NCBI GenBank assembly: GCA_964614185.1
Contig: CAZTKJ010000002.1
Coordinates: forward strand, 62,001 to 126,000
DNA: 64,000 nt
Reading direction: 5' to 3'
From: Suilimivivens sp964614185
GTDB lineage: Bacteria; Bacillota; Clostridia; Lachnospirales; Lachnospiraceae
Shown: positions 42,478 to 51,154 of the stretch, in pieces
Numbering within the stretch: position 1 is the stretch's first letter
Layout: the number at the start of each line of letters is the position of its first letter
Notes under the pieces: model-generated
Told to the model about the DNA's origin: nothing
Seen by the model: the letters and a program-made list of their open reading frames with translations, nothing else
The model's database searches: none
Translations under genes and position numbers: made by a program

Positions 42478-44478
42478 TCAGCCTTCGTTCAATCTTACCT
42501 GTTTGCCGGCTTCTACCGGTTTGGTAGAGGTGGTGATTACATATTCATAACCATAAAGCCCTGCGGAAATTGCTGTATTATTATCATCTGATGCCAGTAC
42601 TTCCACATCAACTCTTGTTGCAATATAGCGATTACTGATAGGGCCGCTTCGGGATTCCACTATTAAAATGAATTTACCATTATTGTCTTCACGGATAGCG
42701 CTGTTAGGCACTACCAGCTCATAGTCTGCACTTCTTTGCCCTACCGACAGATTCAGAGCCTGACCGGCCTGAACACTGGTTCCTGTTACATCAAAAATCA
42801 GCAGTTTTTTCTGTCCCGCACTTTCAGGATCCGGCTTAATGGCAGCAAGAATTGCCTGTACATCATCATAATACCATGCATTCTGAAGTTCCGCCACATC
42901 TCCTACCTGAACTTTTTTAGCCTGCTCATTGGTAACGGTAAAGCTTAAGGTATATCCTTTTCCTTCTACCTGGATAACAGCTGCAGCTTCCTCCGGTTTG
43001 GTGGTTTCTCCTGCCACATAAGCAAGAGAAGTGACTGTTCCCGCCACAGGAGCCGTTATGGCTGCACCCATAGATTTTTCTTTGAGCTTTGCAATTTCTT
43101 CTTTCTTTTCGGCTATATCCTTACTTGCTTTAGACAGATCCAGTTCCGCATTAATATCTGCGGAAAGAAGTGACTGCTCTTCCTTAAGAAGTTCATAAAC
43201 TGCTGTGGCATTTTTAAGAGCTGCTTCTGCATTAGCTATTTTATTCTTATAGACAGCAGAAGACTGTTCGCTGGCATTTGTAATCTCCGCTATGTTTCTC
43301 TCTGCCTGACGCAGTCTGTTGGCAGCTTCCTGCACACCGCCGTTTGATTCCGGCGTAATGGCGTTGATTTCAGCCAATTCATCTTTCAGATCCTGAAGTT
43401 TCTTCTTCTGGTTTTCCAGCTGGGAAAGACGGTTCTGCTTTTCCCCATATTCTTCTAAGGTAGCTGCCGTATCATTCAGTAAATCAACTGCCGTCCGATA
43501 TTCCCCATAAGCAGTTTCGCATTCCTTCTGCTTATCAGGTTCCATGTTCTTCCAAAGGATACCATTATACCATTTCTTAATATCAGATTCTGTAGCAGCA
43601 TCCCAGTCAGTGATCGGTGACTCTGTAGGAACACTGCCAAGATTCTTTAAAGCTGTAATTTTACTCTCCACTACCTTCTTTCTTTCTTCAAAGATAGAGT
43701 CACCGGTACCTTCTGCTGTTTCCGAACCGGCGCCTGACAGAGCCTGTGATTTATCAATCAATTCCTGCAAATCTGCAATCTGATTCTCTTTCTCACTGAT
43801 TTCACTGGTGAGTTCCGCAACCTTGCTTGCTTTATAATTGTTAAAGGCAGCGGTGGCATTACTTAAATCTGCTGTAGCCAGTGCCTTTTCCAGTTCATCT
43901 GCAAGGGTTGATGAGGCTGCATTATTGCTGTCCACAGTACTTTGCAGACTGAGGGCATCCAGTGCATCCTGGCACTCCTTAACCCTGTCTTCTGCTTCCT
44001 TAAGGCGGTTCTGCATATTGGTCACCTTAGCCTGATAGGATGCAAAAGAATCGGTATTGCCGCTTGCCACTTTATTGATAATTTCGGGAGATACCGTTCC
44101 TCCGAACAGTCCTTTCATGTAAGCCAGTTCCAAATCCTCCAGCTCATCCTCTGCTTTTTTCAGCTCTTCGCTTTCGGCATCTTCCAGATAATAAAGAATC
44201 TGATCCTTTTCCACCACGTCACCTTGCTTAACTGCCACGCTGGAGATCACTCTGGATTCTTTTACTATTACATTATATGGGTCCGTAGCTTCCACATTAC
44301 CCGTGCCCCGGACTTTGGCTGTAATAGACCCCCTTTGAACGTACTGGGTAGCCACTTCCGGCAGCGAATAATTCATGATTGTATTTGAAAAAAATGTCAG
44401 TGCCAGCATAATTGCCAAAAAGATAATGGCTGCATTTTTTACCCAGTCTCTCCTTTTTGAAGATGTATTTTCGTTCAT
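42478..44478 (-). CDS. membrane fusion protein (HlyD/MacA-like) with long coiled coil
   Basis: The 666-residue protein has a short cytoplasmic N-terminus and one transmembrane helix (about 14-33). The two halves of a lipoyl/barrel-sandwich domain lie at about 50-95 (VKQGDVVEKDQILYYLED) and about 485-540 (ITAPVAGTVTSLAYVAGE), separated by about 370 residues of coiled coil. This is much longer than in MacA. A beta-barrel region follows, with VQVGDVAELQNAW. Adaptors of this type link an inner-membrane pump to outer layers of the envelope. In a Gram-positive cell it would span the wall. It sits between the sugar-type permeases and the MacB-like gene. Confidence 0.9.
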   Translation of the reverse strand: MNENTSSKRRDWVKNAAIIFLAIMLALTFFSNTIMNYSLPEVATQYVQRGSITAKVRGTGNVEATDPYNVIVKESRVISSVAVKQGDVVEKDQILYYLEDAESEELKKAEDELEDLELAYMKGLFGGTVSPEIINKVASGNTDSFASYQAKVTNMQNRLKEAEDRVKECQDALDALSLQSTVDSNNAASSTLADELEKALATADLSNATAAFNNYKASKVAELTSEISEKENQIADLQELIDKSQALSGAGSETAEGTGDSIFEERKKVVESKITALKNLGSVPTESPITDWDAATESDIKKWYNGILWKNMEPDKQKECETAYGEYRTAVDLLNDTAATLEEYGEKQNRLSQLENQKKKLQDLKDELAEINAITPESNGGVQEAANRLRQAERNIAEITNASEQSSAVYKNKIANAEAALKNATAVYELLKEEQSLLSADINAELDLSKASKDIAEKKEEIAKLKEKSMGAAITAPVAGTVTSLAYVAGETTKPEEAAAVIQVEGKGYTLSFTVTNEQAKKVQVGDVAELQNAWYYDDVQAILAAIKPDPESAGQKKLLIFDVTGTSVQAGQALNLSVGQRSADYELVVPNSAIREDNNGKFILIVESRSGPISNRYIATRVDVEVLASDDNNTAISAGLYGYEYVITTSTKPVEAGKQVRLNEG

Positions 44479-44526
44479 ATCCTACTCTCCCTTTCTCTTA
44501 TGGCATTGTTTTTCATGCCTATGGCA

Positions 44527-45432
44527 TTAGCCTTTAATACCACCCTGATAAGTGATTCCCTCTACCAGATAATCCTCTCCATAGAGAAATACCAGAATCG
44601 GCGGCACCATGTAAATCGTTGCAACTGCAAAAGCCAGTCCCACTTCTCCTTCATTGATTTTGGAAAGGAACACTGACAAAGGATGCATTTCCGAATCCGA
44701 CAAAAGAATCAGCGGCTGCTCTACCATATTCCAGTAATCAATAAAAATCAGTATGGCTACTGAGCATAAAGCTCCTTTGCAAAGAGGCATACAGATTTTT
44801 CTGAAAATCTGCCCTTCTCCCGCTCCATCTATCTGAGCCGCTTCCATTACGGAAGCAGGTATTCTGCGCATATATTTGGTCAGTAAAAATACTGCAAAAG
44901 GTGAAAAAATTCCCGGAAGCCAGATGGCCCACTTTGTATCCAGAATATTCAGCCACTCCGATACCAGATAATTAGGCACCAGCGTAACCTGATATGGCAT
45001 CAGCATTAAAATAATATAGATAAAAAAAATAATTTCCTTCAGTTTTCCTCTGAACCTGGTAAAACCAAATGCTGCTCCTGATGCCACCAGCAGCTGAAAA
45101 ACCACAATAGGCACTACCAGGATCACGGAATTCCAGAATTTAAAAAGATATTCCGGACTTTTAAAAAGAACCGTAATGTACTGACTGAAAGATACCATAT
45201 CCGGAATAAACTTCAAATTTACTTTCTCGGAAATATAGGTTTTGCCGCCGCTGTCGGAAGTGGCAAAAACCTGTCCGTAATTGGAAGATATTTCTGAAGC
45301 CGACATAAAGGAATTAGTGATAGTCAGTACAATAGGCATCAAAAACAATACTGCAAAGCATGCTGCTACAATTGTAATAAGCATTGCCTTAGCCAAATGT
45401 TTATTCTGTCTTCTCTTTTTTTGCTTTTTCAT
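44527..45432 (-). CDS. sugar ABC transporter permease (MalG type)
   Basis: The 301-residue protein has six transmembrane segments, a large outer loop after the first one, and the EAA loop MEAAQIDGAGEGQIFRKICMPLCKGAL typical of the MalG/CUT1 family. The second helix pair MPYQVTLVPNYLVSEWL is characteristic. Its start overlaps the MalF-type gene by four bases. Together they form the channel for the two binding proteins encoded just upstream. No ATPase is present in the operon. Confidence 0.92.
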   Translation of the reverse strand: MKKQKKRRQNKHLAKAMLITIVAACFAVLFLMPIVLTITNSFMSASEISSNYGQVFATSDSGGKTYISEKVNLKFIPDMVSFSQYITVLFKSPEYLFKFWNSVILVVPIVVFQLLVASGAAFGFTRFRGKLKEIIFFIYIILMLMPYQVTLVPNYLVSEWLNILDTKWAIWLPGIFSPFAVFLLTKYMRRIPASVMEAAQIDGAGEGQIFRKICMPLCKGALCSVAILIFIDYWNMVEQPLILLSDSEMHPLSVFLSKINEGEVGLAFAVATIYMVPPILVFLYGEDYLVEGITYQGGIKG

Positions 45433-46349
45433 CCTTCCACATCCCTTCCGAAATAATTTTCGGTCAGAAACAGGATTCCGATTATAATGACCATAACAAT
45501 CGACATCATAATGGCTGCCGCCGATAATTTCTGATAATCCAGCTGTCCAAAAGCATTATTCATAAAATGCTGCATCATATATATTGTATCATATGGATAA
45601 TTGCCTGTTAACAAATAGATTTCCCTAAAAACCTTAAAAGAATTTATGAGGGACATAATTGTTACAAAAAGTATGGTTGAAGATAAATATCTGATCTTTA
45701 TATAACGGAAAATCTGAAAGGGCGTTGCGCTTTCCAGTATGGCCACTTCCAAAATATCTTTAGGAATACTGCTTAAGGCTGCCATAAACAAAATCATATT
45801 ATACCCCAGATTCTTCCAGAGAAATAAAATAACGATCACCACCTGGGCATGGGTGGATTTCAGCCAGTCTATCTTATCGCTTCCAAAAATTCCCATAAAA
45901 TCATTTACAATACCATTATAATGGAACAGTACCTGCCAAATCAAGATAATAGATGCAACAGGTACCATCATAGGACTTAAGAAAAAGGTTCGGAACTGGC
46001 TTCTGAACGGTATTTTATATTCCAGCATCATGGCAAGAAGCAGGGAAAGCACTACCGCAAGAGGCACTGCCACAAGGGAAAATTTCATAGTATTATATGC
46101 CGCCTGCATAAAAGCTTTATTGGTTCCTACGTTTACAAAGTTATCCAAAAAGACAAATTCATTGTTAATAGGGTTATCTACCATGGAATAGTAAATAACC
46201 ACAAAAAACGGCAGCACAAAGAATAGAAGTACACCACTAAGACTAGGGAAAAGATAGCCCCATGACGCTCTTTTCCCTCTGCGTACCCTCTTATTTGACA
46301 CTTTCCTGCTTTCTTTAAGCTTTTTCCCTTTTCCTGTCTTCACAATCAC
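45429..46349 (-). CDS. sugar ABC transporter permease (MalF type)
   Basis: The 306-residue protein has a very basic N-terminal tail (GKGKKLKESRKVSNKRVRRGK) and six transmembrane segments, with an EAA-type loop ILESATPFQIFRYIKIRYLSS that departs slightly from the usual EAAxxDGA at its start. It starts with GTG directly after the stop codon of the binding-protein gene, so translation is probably coupled. It pairs with the following MalG-type permease. Confidence 0.9.
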   Translation of the reverse strand: MIVKTGKGKKLKESRKVSNKRVRRGKRASWGYLFPSLSGVLLFFVLPFFVVIYYSMVDNPINNEFVFLDNFVNVGTNKAFMQAAYNTMKFSLVAVPLAVVLSLLLAMMLEYKIPFRSQFRTFFLSPMMVPVASIILIWQVLFHYNGIVNDFMGIFGSDKIDWLKSTHAQVVIVILFLWKNLGYNMILFMAALSSIPKDILEVAILESATPFQIFRYIKIRYLSSTILFVTIMSLINSFKVFREIYLLTGNYPYDTIYMMQHFMNNAFGQLDYQKLSAAAIMMSIVMVIIIGILFLTENYFGRDVEG

Positions 46350-48590
46350 TTATCTCGTTTCATTCAGATAAAGCTGCACACGATTCTGTACTATCGCTGC
46401 CACTTCCTCTGCGCTTTTCTGTCCTTCAAAATATCTGTCTGCTTCTTCACTTATAATGTTAAAGATTTCATCTTCCATACGTTCATCAGGCTGAGCTGCT
46501 TCAATCATTTCCATAACTCTGTCCGTCTGCTCCTTGGATGCGGCATAAACCTCTACGGTAAAATCCATGCTTCCACCGCTCATGCCCCACGTAGATTTGG
46601 GTATTTCTGTTTCTACACCCTCAGCATTTATATCATACTCCGGTTTCCTGTCATTTTCAAACTGTTTTTCAAGCGCTGACTTAAGGGCAGGGAATCCGCC
46701 ATTGGGAGAGCCTATATTTTCCTGCCTGTCTTTTGTTAAATTAAAACGTATAAATTCCCACACGCCTTCCTTATTTTTACTTTCTGCTCCCATTGCCACA
46801 GTAGTTCCATTAGATGACAGGGTTAATCCGCTCTTTCCAAAAGTAGGATATCCGATCAAATTGACAGGAGCTCCAAACATAAATTCATACATCTGATAAT
46901 TCTGAACAGAAGTAATGGTATCACGATATAACAGTGTTTCCCCGCTCCTGAGCTTTTCCAAAGACGGGTCATAATTAGCCTCAGAGGGAAAACGATTGGC
47001 AAATTCCAGAATTTTCCCAAATTCCTCCCCTGTAAAATCACAGGTTCCTGCTTCTTTGTCAACAAAGAGATTCTGATTCATGGTACACATCATCCACAAA
47101 ATCTCAGCCTTGGTAGAACCGGGAAGAAGCTCCACTCCATTTCCCTTTAGATCCGCTAAAGCCATCACATCTTCTACTGTCCATGTGGTATTTTCTCCCA
47201 AATCAGATACTTTACCTACGATCACATCCACTCCGTAATAAGGCATGATCGCATACATCTTTCCATCCCTCTCATAAGACTTCAGCACACTTTCCACATA
47301 ATCTTCCCTGGCTATCTTGTTATCTCCATCCAGATAAGGATTTAAGTCTGCTATCGCTCCGGAAGAAACCAGTGTTTCAAAAGATAAGGGACAGTATGTC
47401 AAATCAATAATATCCGGTGCCTGTCCGCTGGTGAGCTCTGTCTGAAAGAGATTGACCTTGTCTTCAAAAGATGTTCCTGCATCCCCATATTCCTTTACTT
47501 CTATCCGGTACTTTTCACTTTGTCTGTTAAAAGCCACAATATCTCTTTCCGCATAATAAGAAAGATACAGTGTACCAAATGTAAGTATTTCCTTTTCGGG
47601 AACTTCAGATTCATTCTTTTTCGTAAGCAGTACCAGCTCGCTTCCGCCATCGGGACTCATAAAATCATTAGTCACTGCCACAATTCTTTCATCTGCAAGG
47701 AATGCCATGTCCTGCACATTGGTAGAATTTACATCATAGTCGGTCCATTTCAGAATTTCTGTGGGTACTTCATCTTCAAAATTGCAGGTATATAAACTGC
47801 CATTTGAAGTATAAATTAAATCATTGTCCTTACCCTTCCGATAAACCCCATAATCAAAAGGGACTTTGCTGTTTACATCCTTCAGCCCTTTCGCCTCCAG
47901 ACTGACTTCTTTCATTTCAAATTGGGCATTTCCCAGATAGGCTGCTCCGATTTTTCCATCCTTTCTGATAAACATGCTGCTGATATATTGCTCTGCCGTG
48001 GTTTTAAAAAGCAGATTGCCTTCTTTGCCAATCACGTAAATATCCCGATTGCTGCTGATATAATAGTTATCTTCTCCATCACAGAGCAGATCAGAAATAT
48101 AAAAATCAGGTTCCTGCCGGAAAACATCTCCTACATTCAATGAGGTTATCTCGCTGCCTTCCGGAGACAGTTTTTTAATGATCAGATCTTCTATTTTCAT
48201 ATCCTGTGTTTCTGCACTCTGATAACTGACGATTCCCACCAGAATATTCCCCAAAGTATCTCTTCCCAGCCCGGAGGGATAGGTATTTGCTCCCATATCC
48301 ATGGAAATCTCCTTAGTTTCATCCGTATTCAAATTCATACAGATCAGATTTGTCCCTGCAGAATCGCCTTTCAGATAAAAAATATTCCCATCTTCGCCTA
48401 CAACTATATTGGAAATATATACATCTTTACCTCCCAAAACCTGATACTCCGGCACGTATATGTAGCGGTCCTCCTGACCGTTTTTTTCAGAGGCAGTTTC
48501 AGCCTTCTGCTTTGTGCATCCGCATAAAGCAGCGGCGGCAATAAGCGCCGCTGCAAATAATCCTATTAATTTTCTTGTTTTTCCCGTCAT
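46350..48590 (-). CDS. large two-domain solute-binding lipoprotein (paralogue 2)
   Basis: I chose ATG 48590 (MTGKTRKLIGL) with AGAGG seven bases upstream. The longer frame would overlap the previous gene. The lipobox is LCGC (Cys25). Residues 45-350 are propeller-like, opening with YIYVPEYQ as in paralogue 3, with repeated GNIFYL and DNYYIS strands. The binding domain begins near ILTFGTLYLSYYAERD and contains LTSGQAPDIIDLTY and NTTWTVEDVMALADLKG. The C-terminus ends with YFEGQKSAEEVAAIVQNRV. The permease genes follow immediately, so this is the most likely partner of that channel. Confidence 0.9.
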   Translation of the reverse strand: MTGKTRKLIGLFAAALIAAAALCGCTKQKAETASEKNGQEDRYIYVPEYQVLGGKDVYISNIVVGEDGNIFYLKGDSAGTNLICMNLNTDETKEISMDMGANTYPSGLGRDTLGNILVGIVSYQSAETQDMKIEDLIIKKLSPEGSEITSLNVGDVFRQEPDFYISDLLCDGEDNYYISSNRDIYVIGKEGNLLFKTTAEQYISSMFIRKDGKIGAAYLGNAQFEMKEVSLEAKGLKDVNSKVPFDYGVYRKGKDNDLIYTSNGSLYTCNFEDEVPTEILKWTDYDVNSTNVQDMAFLADERIVAVTNDFMSPDGGSELVLLTKKNESEVPEKEILTFGTLYLSYYAERDIVAFNRQSEKYRIEVKEYGDAGTSFEDKVNLFQTELTSGQAPDIIDLTYCPLSFETLVSSGAIADLNPYLDGDNKIAREDYVESVLKSYERDGKMYAIMPYYGVDVIVGKVSDLGENTTWTVEDVMALADLKGNGVELLPGSTKAEILWMMCTMNQNLFVDKEAGTCDFTGEEFGKILEFANRFPSEANYDPSLEKLRSGETLLYRDTITSVQNYQMYEFMFGAPVNLIGYPTFGKSGLTLSSNGTTVAMGAESKNKEGVWEFIRFNLTKDRQENIGSPNGGFPALKSALEKQFENDRKPEYDINAEGVETEIPKSTWGMSGGSMDFTVEVYAASKEQTDRVMEMIEAAQPDERMEDEIFNIISEEADRYFEGQKSAEEVAAIVQNRVQLYLNETR

Positions 48591-48609
48591 ACTGCTACCT
48601 CTTTTTTTG

Positions 48610-51066
48610 TCAACTGTTTTCATTTACATAAACCTGAATCCTGTTTTGAATGATTTTTGCCGTTTCCTCTGCCGATTTCTGACCTTTAAAGAATGCTTCC
48701 GTTTCCTCCGTAATAATATTGGAAAGCTCCTCGTTTATGGAATTGGCACTTCTATTGGCGCTGGCTATGATTTCTTTTACCATATCAATTTCTTCCTGCG
48801 TAGCAGCATAGATATCGATATTGAAATCGTCATATCCCCAGCTGGTCTTCATCTGTTCTACCTGATTGCCGTTCTCATCTACATAATATTCCGGAGTCAT
48901 ATCTTTTTCAAATAATTTATCAAGTGTAGCCTTTCTTACAGGGAATCCCCATGAACTCCATCCGCTGATAAGGCTGTCCTGATATTCCTCGGAAATCACT
49001 GTTTTAACATACTCCCATGCACCATCCTTATGCTTGGATTTTGCGTTTATTGCTACGCATCCGTTTACTGCCTGAATCAGATTGCCATTACGTTCACTGT
49101 TAGGATATCCGATATAAGTCACCTTCTCGCCAAACAGCCCATTCATCATCTGGAATTCCTGCACGGAGCTTAAACTGGTCTGCATCAGCAGGATCTTGTC
49201 TGCGCGAAGCCTTGCAGAGGTTCCTTCTTCATTATTATAATTGGCTTCTTCCGGGAACTTGCCTGCAAACTCCAGCACTCTGATAAAATCATCCGTGTCA
49301 AAATAGCATTTTCCTTCTTCCCAATCAATAAATTCATCAATATTGTTATAGATGCAGTAATAGAAGACACTGGTCCTGTCTCCATAAGGGAAAACATTTT
49401 CAGCTTCACTGCTCTCTACAAGATCAAGCATCTCCCCTAATGTCCATCCCGGTGTATCACCTACTTTGGAAGATTTGGCAACTGTAGTGCTAACATAGAA
49501 CTGGGGAAGGACCCCATAAAGTTTGCCGTCTACCTCATAGGCCTTTAAAACATTTTCAAGATAATCCTCTTTATGAATGCCCTCTCTTTCCATATAAGGA
49601 TAGAGATCCGCAAAAACACCCTTGCTTGCATACTGTTTATAATCAATATTGGCTATATCAATAATATCCGGTCCGTTGCCGCTTGTAATATCATTATTAA
49701 ACTGTGTAAGGCCTGCGGAATAATCTTCTGTTGCATATTCTTTTACGGAAATATGATATTTATCACTGGTTTTATTAAAGTCAATAATATTTTTACGTGA
49801 ATCCTGATTCAGCCACATGGTTCCATAGAGAAGTTCTTCCTTTTCCACCATTTCAGCTGCCGGCGTCTTCTTTAAAAATGCCAGTGAATAACTGCTTTTT
49901 TCTGTAGAATAATCACTAAGGAGCACCCACAGTCTTCCATCTGACAACTGTCCCATTCCATCCACATCATCACAGTTAATATCCGCATCCATCCAGTCCA
50001 GCAGATCTTCTCTTACATCTGCTTCAAAATCATAGGTGTAGACGCCGCCGGTGTCACTGACCAGCACACCCTTTTCCGTTCCTTTATAGTAAGTCTGGTT
50101 ATAGGTATAATAATTGTTTCCGTCCAGTACTTCGCTTTTAATAGGTTCTCCCAGCTTCTTATTCTGCAGATCTACCGGTCTTAACTCTCTTCCTTCAGTT
50201 CCCCAGGTTTTCATATAAACCTGTCCCTCTTTGGATGCAAAAAGAGTATCGATCCAGTTTTCCGTGGAAATCATTCCCAGATTTTCACCATTTCCACTTA
50301 TCATATAAATGCCCTGGGATCCATCTGCCAGATAGATATTGTCCTTGTCATCCATAACCATATACTGCACATAGATACCGTTGGGGTCTTCAAAAGCAGA
50401 GGTAACATCTGTCTGTGACAGAACAGAACCGTCTGCTGCAGATACTTTCCAAAGCTCCAGATAATATTTATACTCCATTGGAACATAATCGTCATCATAG
50501 CCATCTATTACAGTATACACTGCTTCGGAATCAGACGAACCGGTTCCTGCCAGTTCTGCATCTGCCCCATCTTCCTGTGTTTCTTCCTCTGTCTGTGTAT
50601 CTGCTGCCGCATCTTCTGCCTCTGTGCCTTCTTCTGTCATCTCAGATGCACTGCTGCCGGTCTCTTCTTCCATATCCCCTTCGCCCAAAGTCACATAACG
50701 GGATACCATCATAATAAGGTTTCCCTCTGAATCCACGCACATCTGCTGGATGGAACCGTCATTGCCGGTATCTATAGGAATCTCTTTGATAACTCCTTCC
50801 GGAACCTGATACTTGTAAAGATAACTTCTGCTGACTCCGGCTCCTTCATCCCAGGAAGAGCCATACATATATATATTATCTCCTATGGATACCGCTTTCT
50901 GAACATAATTAATCCCTATATCCAGATTCTGATATTCAGGTACATAATAAAATTCTTTTCTGTTCTGTGCATTGTCCGTGCTGCCGTTCTTACCACATCC
51001 CGACAGAGACAAGGATATTGCTCCTGCAAGCAAAGCCGCAAGAACTGTTTTTTTTAATTTTTTCAT
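48610..51066 (-). CDS. large two-domain solute-binding lipoprotein (paralogue 3)
   Basis: First gene of the seven-gene operon and longest of the paralogues at 818 residues. The lipobox is LSGC (Cys24). The propeller-like half opens with YVPEYQ and is interrupted at about residues 125-185 by an acidic Glu/Asp/Ser/Thr/Ala-rich insertion that paralogue 2 lacks. The solute-binding half shows ITSGNGPDIIDIAN and GWTLGEMLDLVESS. The end FFKGQKSAEETAKIIQNRI matches the shared tail motif. The GAGG ribosome binding site is part of the inverted repeat 51075-51131. Confidence 0.9.
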   Translation of the reverse strand: MKKLKKTVLAALLAGAISLSLSGCGKNGSTDNAQNRKEFYYVPEYQNLDIGINYVQKAVSIGDNIYMYGSSWDEGAGVSRSYLYKYQVPEGVIKEIPIDTGNDGSIQQMCVDSEGNLIMMVSRYVTLGEGDMEEETGSSASEMTEEGTEAEDAAADTQTEEETQEDGADAELAGTGSSDSEAVYTVIDGYDDDYVPMEYKYYLELWKVSAADGSVLSQTDVTSAFEDPNGIYVQYMVMDDKDNIYLADGSQGIYMISGNGENLGMISTENWIDTLFASKEGQVYMKTWGTEGRELRPVDLQNKKLGEPIKSEVLDGNNYYTYNQTYYKGTEKGVLVSDTGGVYTYDFEADVREDLLDWMDADINCDDVDGMGQLSDGRLWVLLSDYSTEKSSYSLAFLKKTPAAEMVEKEELLYGTMWLNQDSRKNIIDFNKTSDKYHISVKEYATEDYSAGLTQFNNDITSGNGPDIIDIANIDYKQYASKGVFADLYPYMEREGIHKEDYLENVLKAYEVDGKLYGVLPQFYVSTTVAKSSKVGDTPGWTLGEMLDLVESSEAENVFPYGDRTSVFYYCIYNNIDEFIDWEEGKCYFDTDDFIRVLEFAGKFPEEANYNNEEGTSARLRADKILLMQTSLSSVQEFQMMNGLFGEKVTYIGYPNSERNGNLIQAVNGCVAINAKSKHKDGAWEYVKTVISEEYQDSLISGWSSWGFPVRKATLDKLFEKDMTPEYYVDENGNQVEQMKTSWGYDDFNIDIYAATQEEIDMVKEIIASANRSANSINEELSNIITEETEAFFKGQKSAEETAKIIQNRIQVYVNENS

Positions 51067-51074
51067 ATAAAATA

Positions 51075-51131
51075 CCTCATATATTGTGTTTCGTTTTCCA
51101 TTACATACAAACTATAGCACAGTATATGAGG
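51075..51131 (-). promoter_or_regulatory. inverted repeat overlapping promoter and ribosome binding site of the seven-gene operon
   Basis: Arms CCTCATATATTGTG (51075-51088) and CACAGTATATGAGG (51118-51131) are complementary at 13 of 14 positions. One arm lies in the -35/-10 spacer and the other contains the GAGG ribosome binding site of the gene starting at 51066. Confidence 0.65.
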
Positions 51132-51139
51132 TGACACAA
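51111..51139 (-). promoter_or_regulatory. sigma-A-type promoter of the seven-gene operon
   Basis: On the minus strand, TTGTGT (51134-51139) and TATAGT (51111-51116) are 17 bp apart, about 45 bp before the start codon. The gap to the previous gene is only 88 bp, and no other candidate was seen. Confidence 0.55.
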
Positions 51140-51154
51140 TGTTGTTTATCTTAA

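Noticed and set aside
48591..48623. Overlap of SBP2 with SBP3 using an earlier ATG
   Set aside because: The ATG at 48590 has AGAGG at good spacing and gives a standard lipoprotein leader, so the genes do not overlap.
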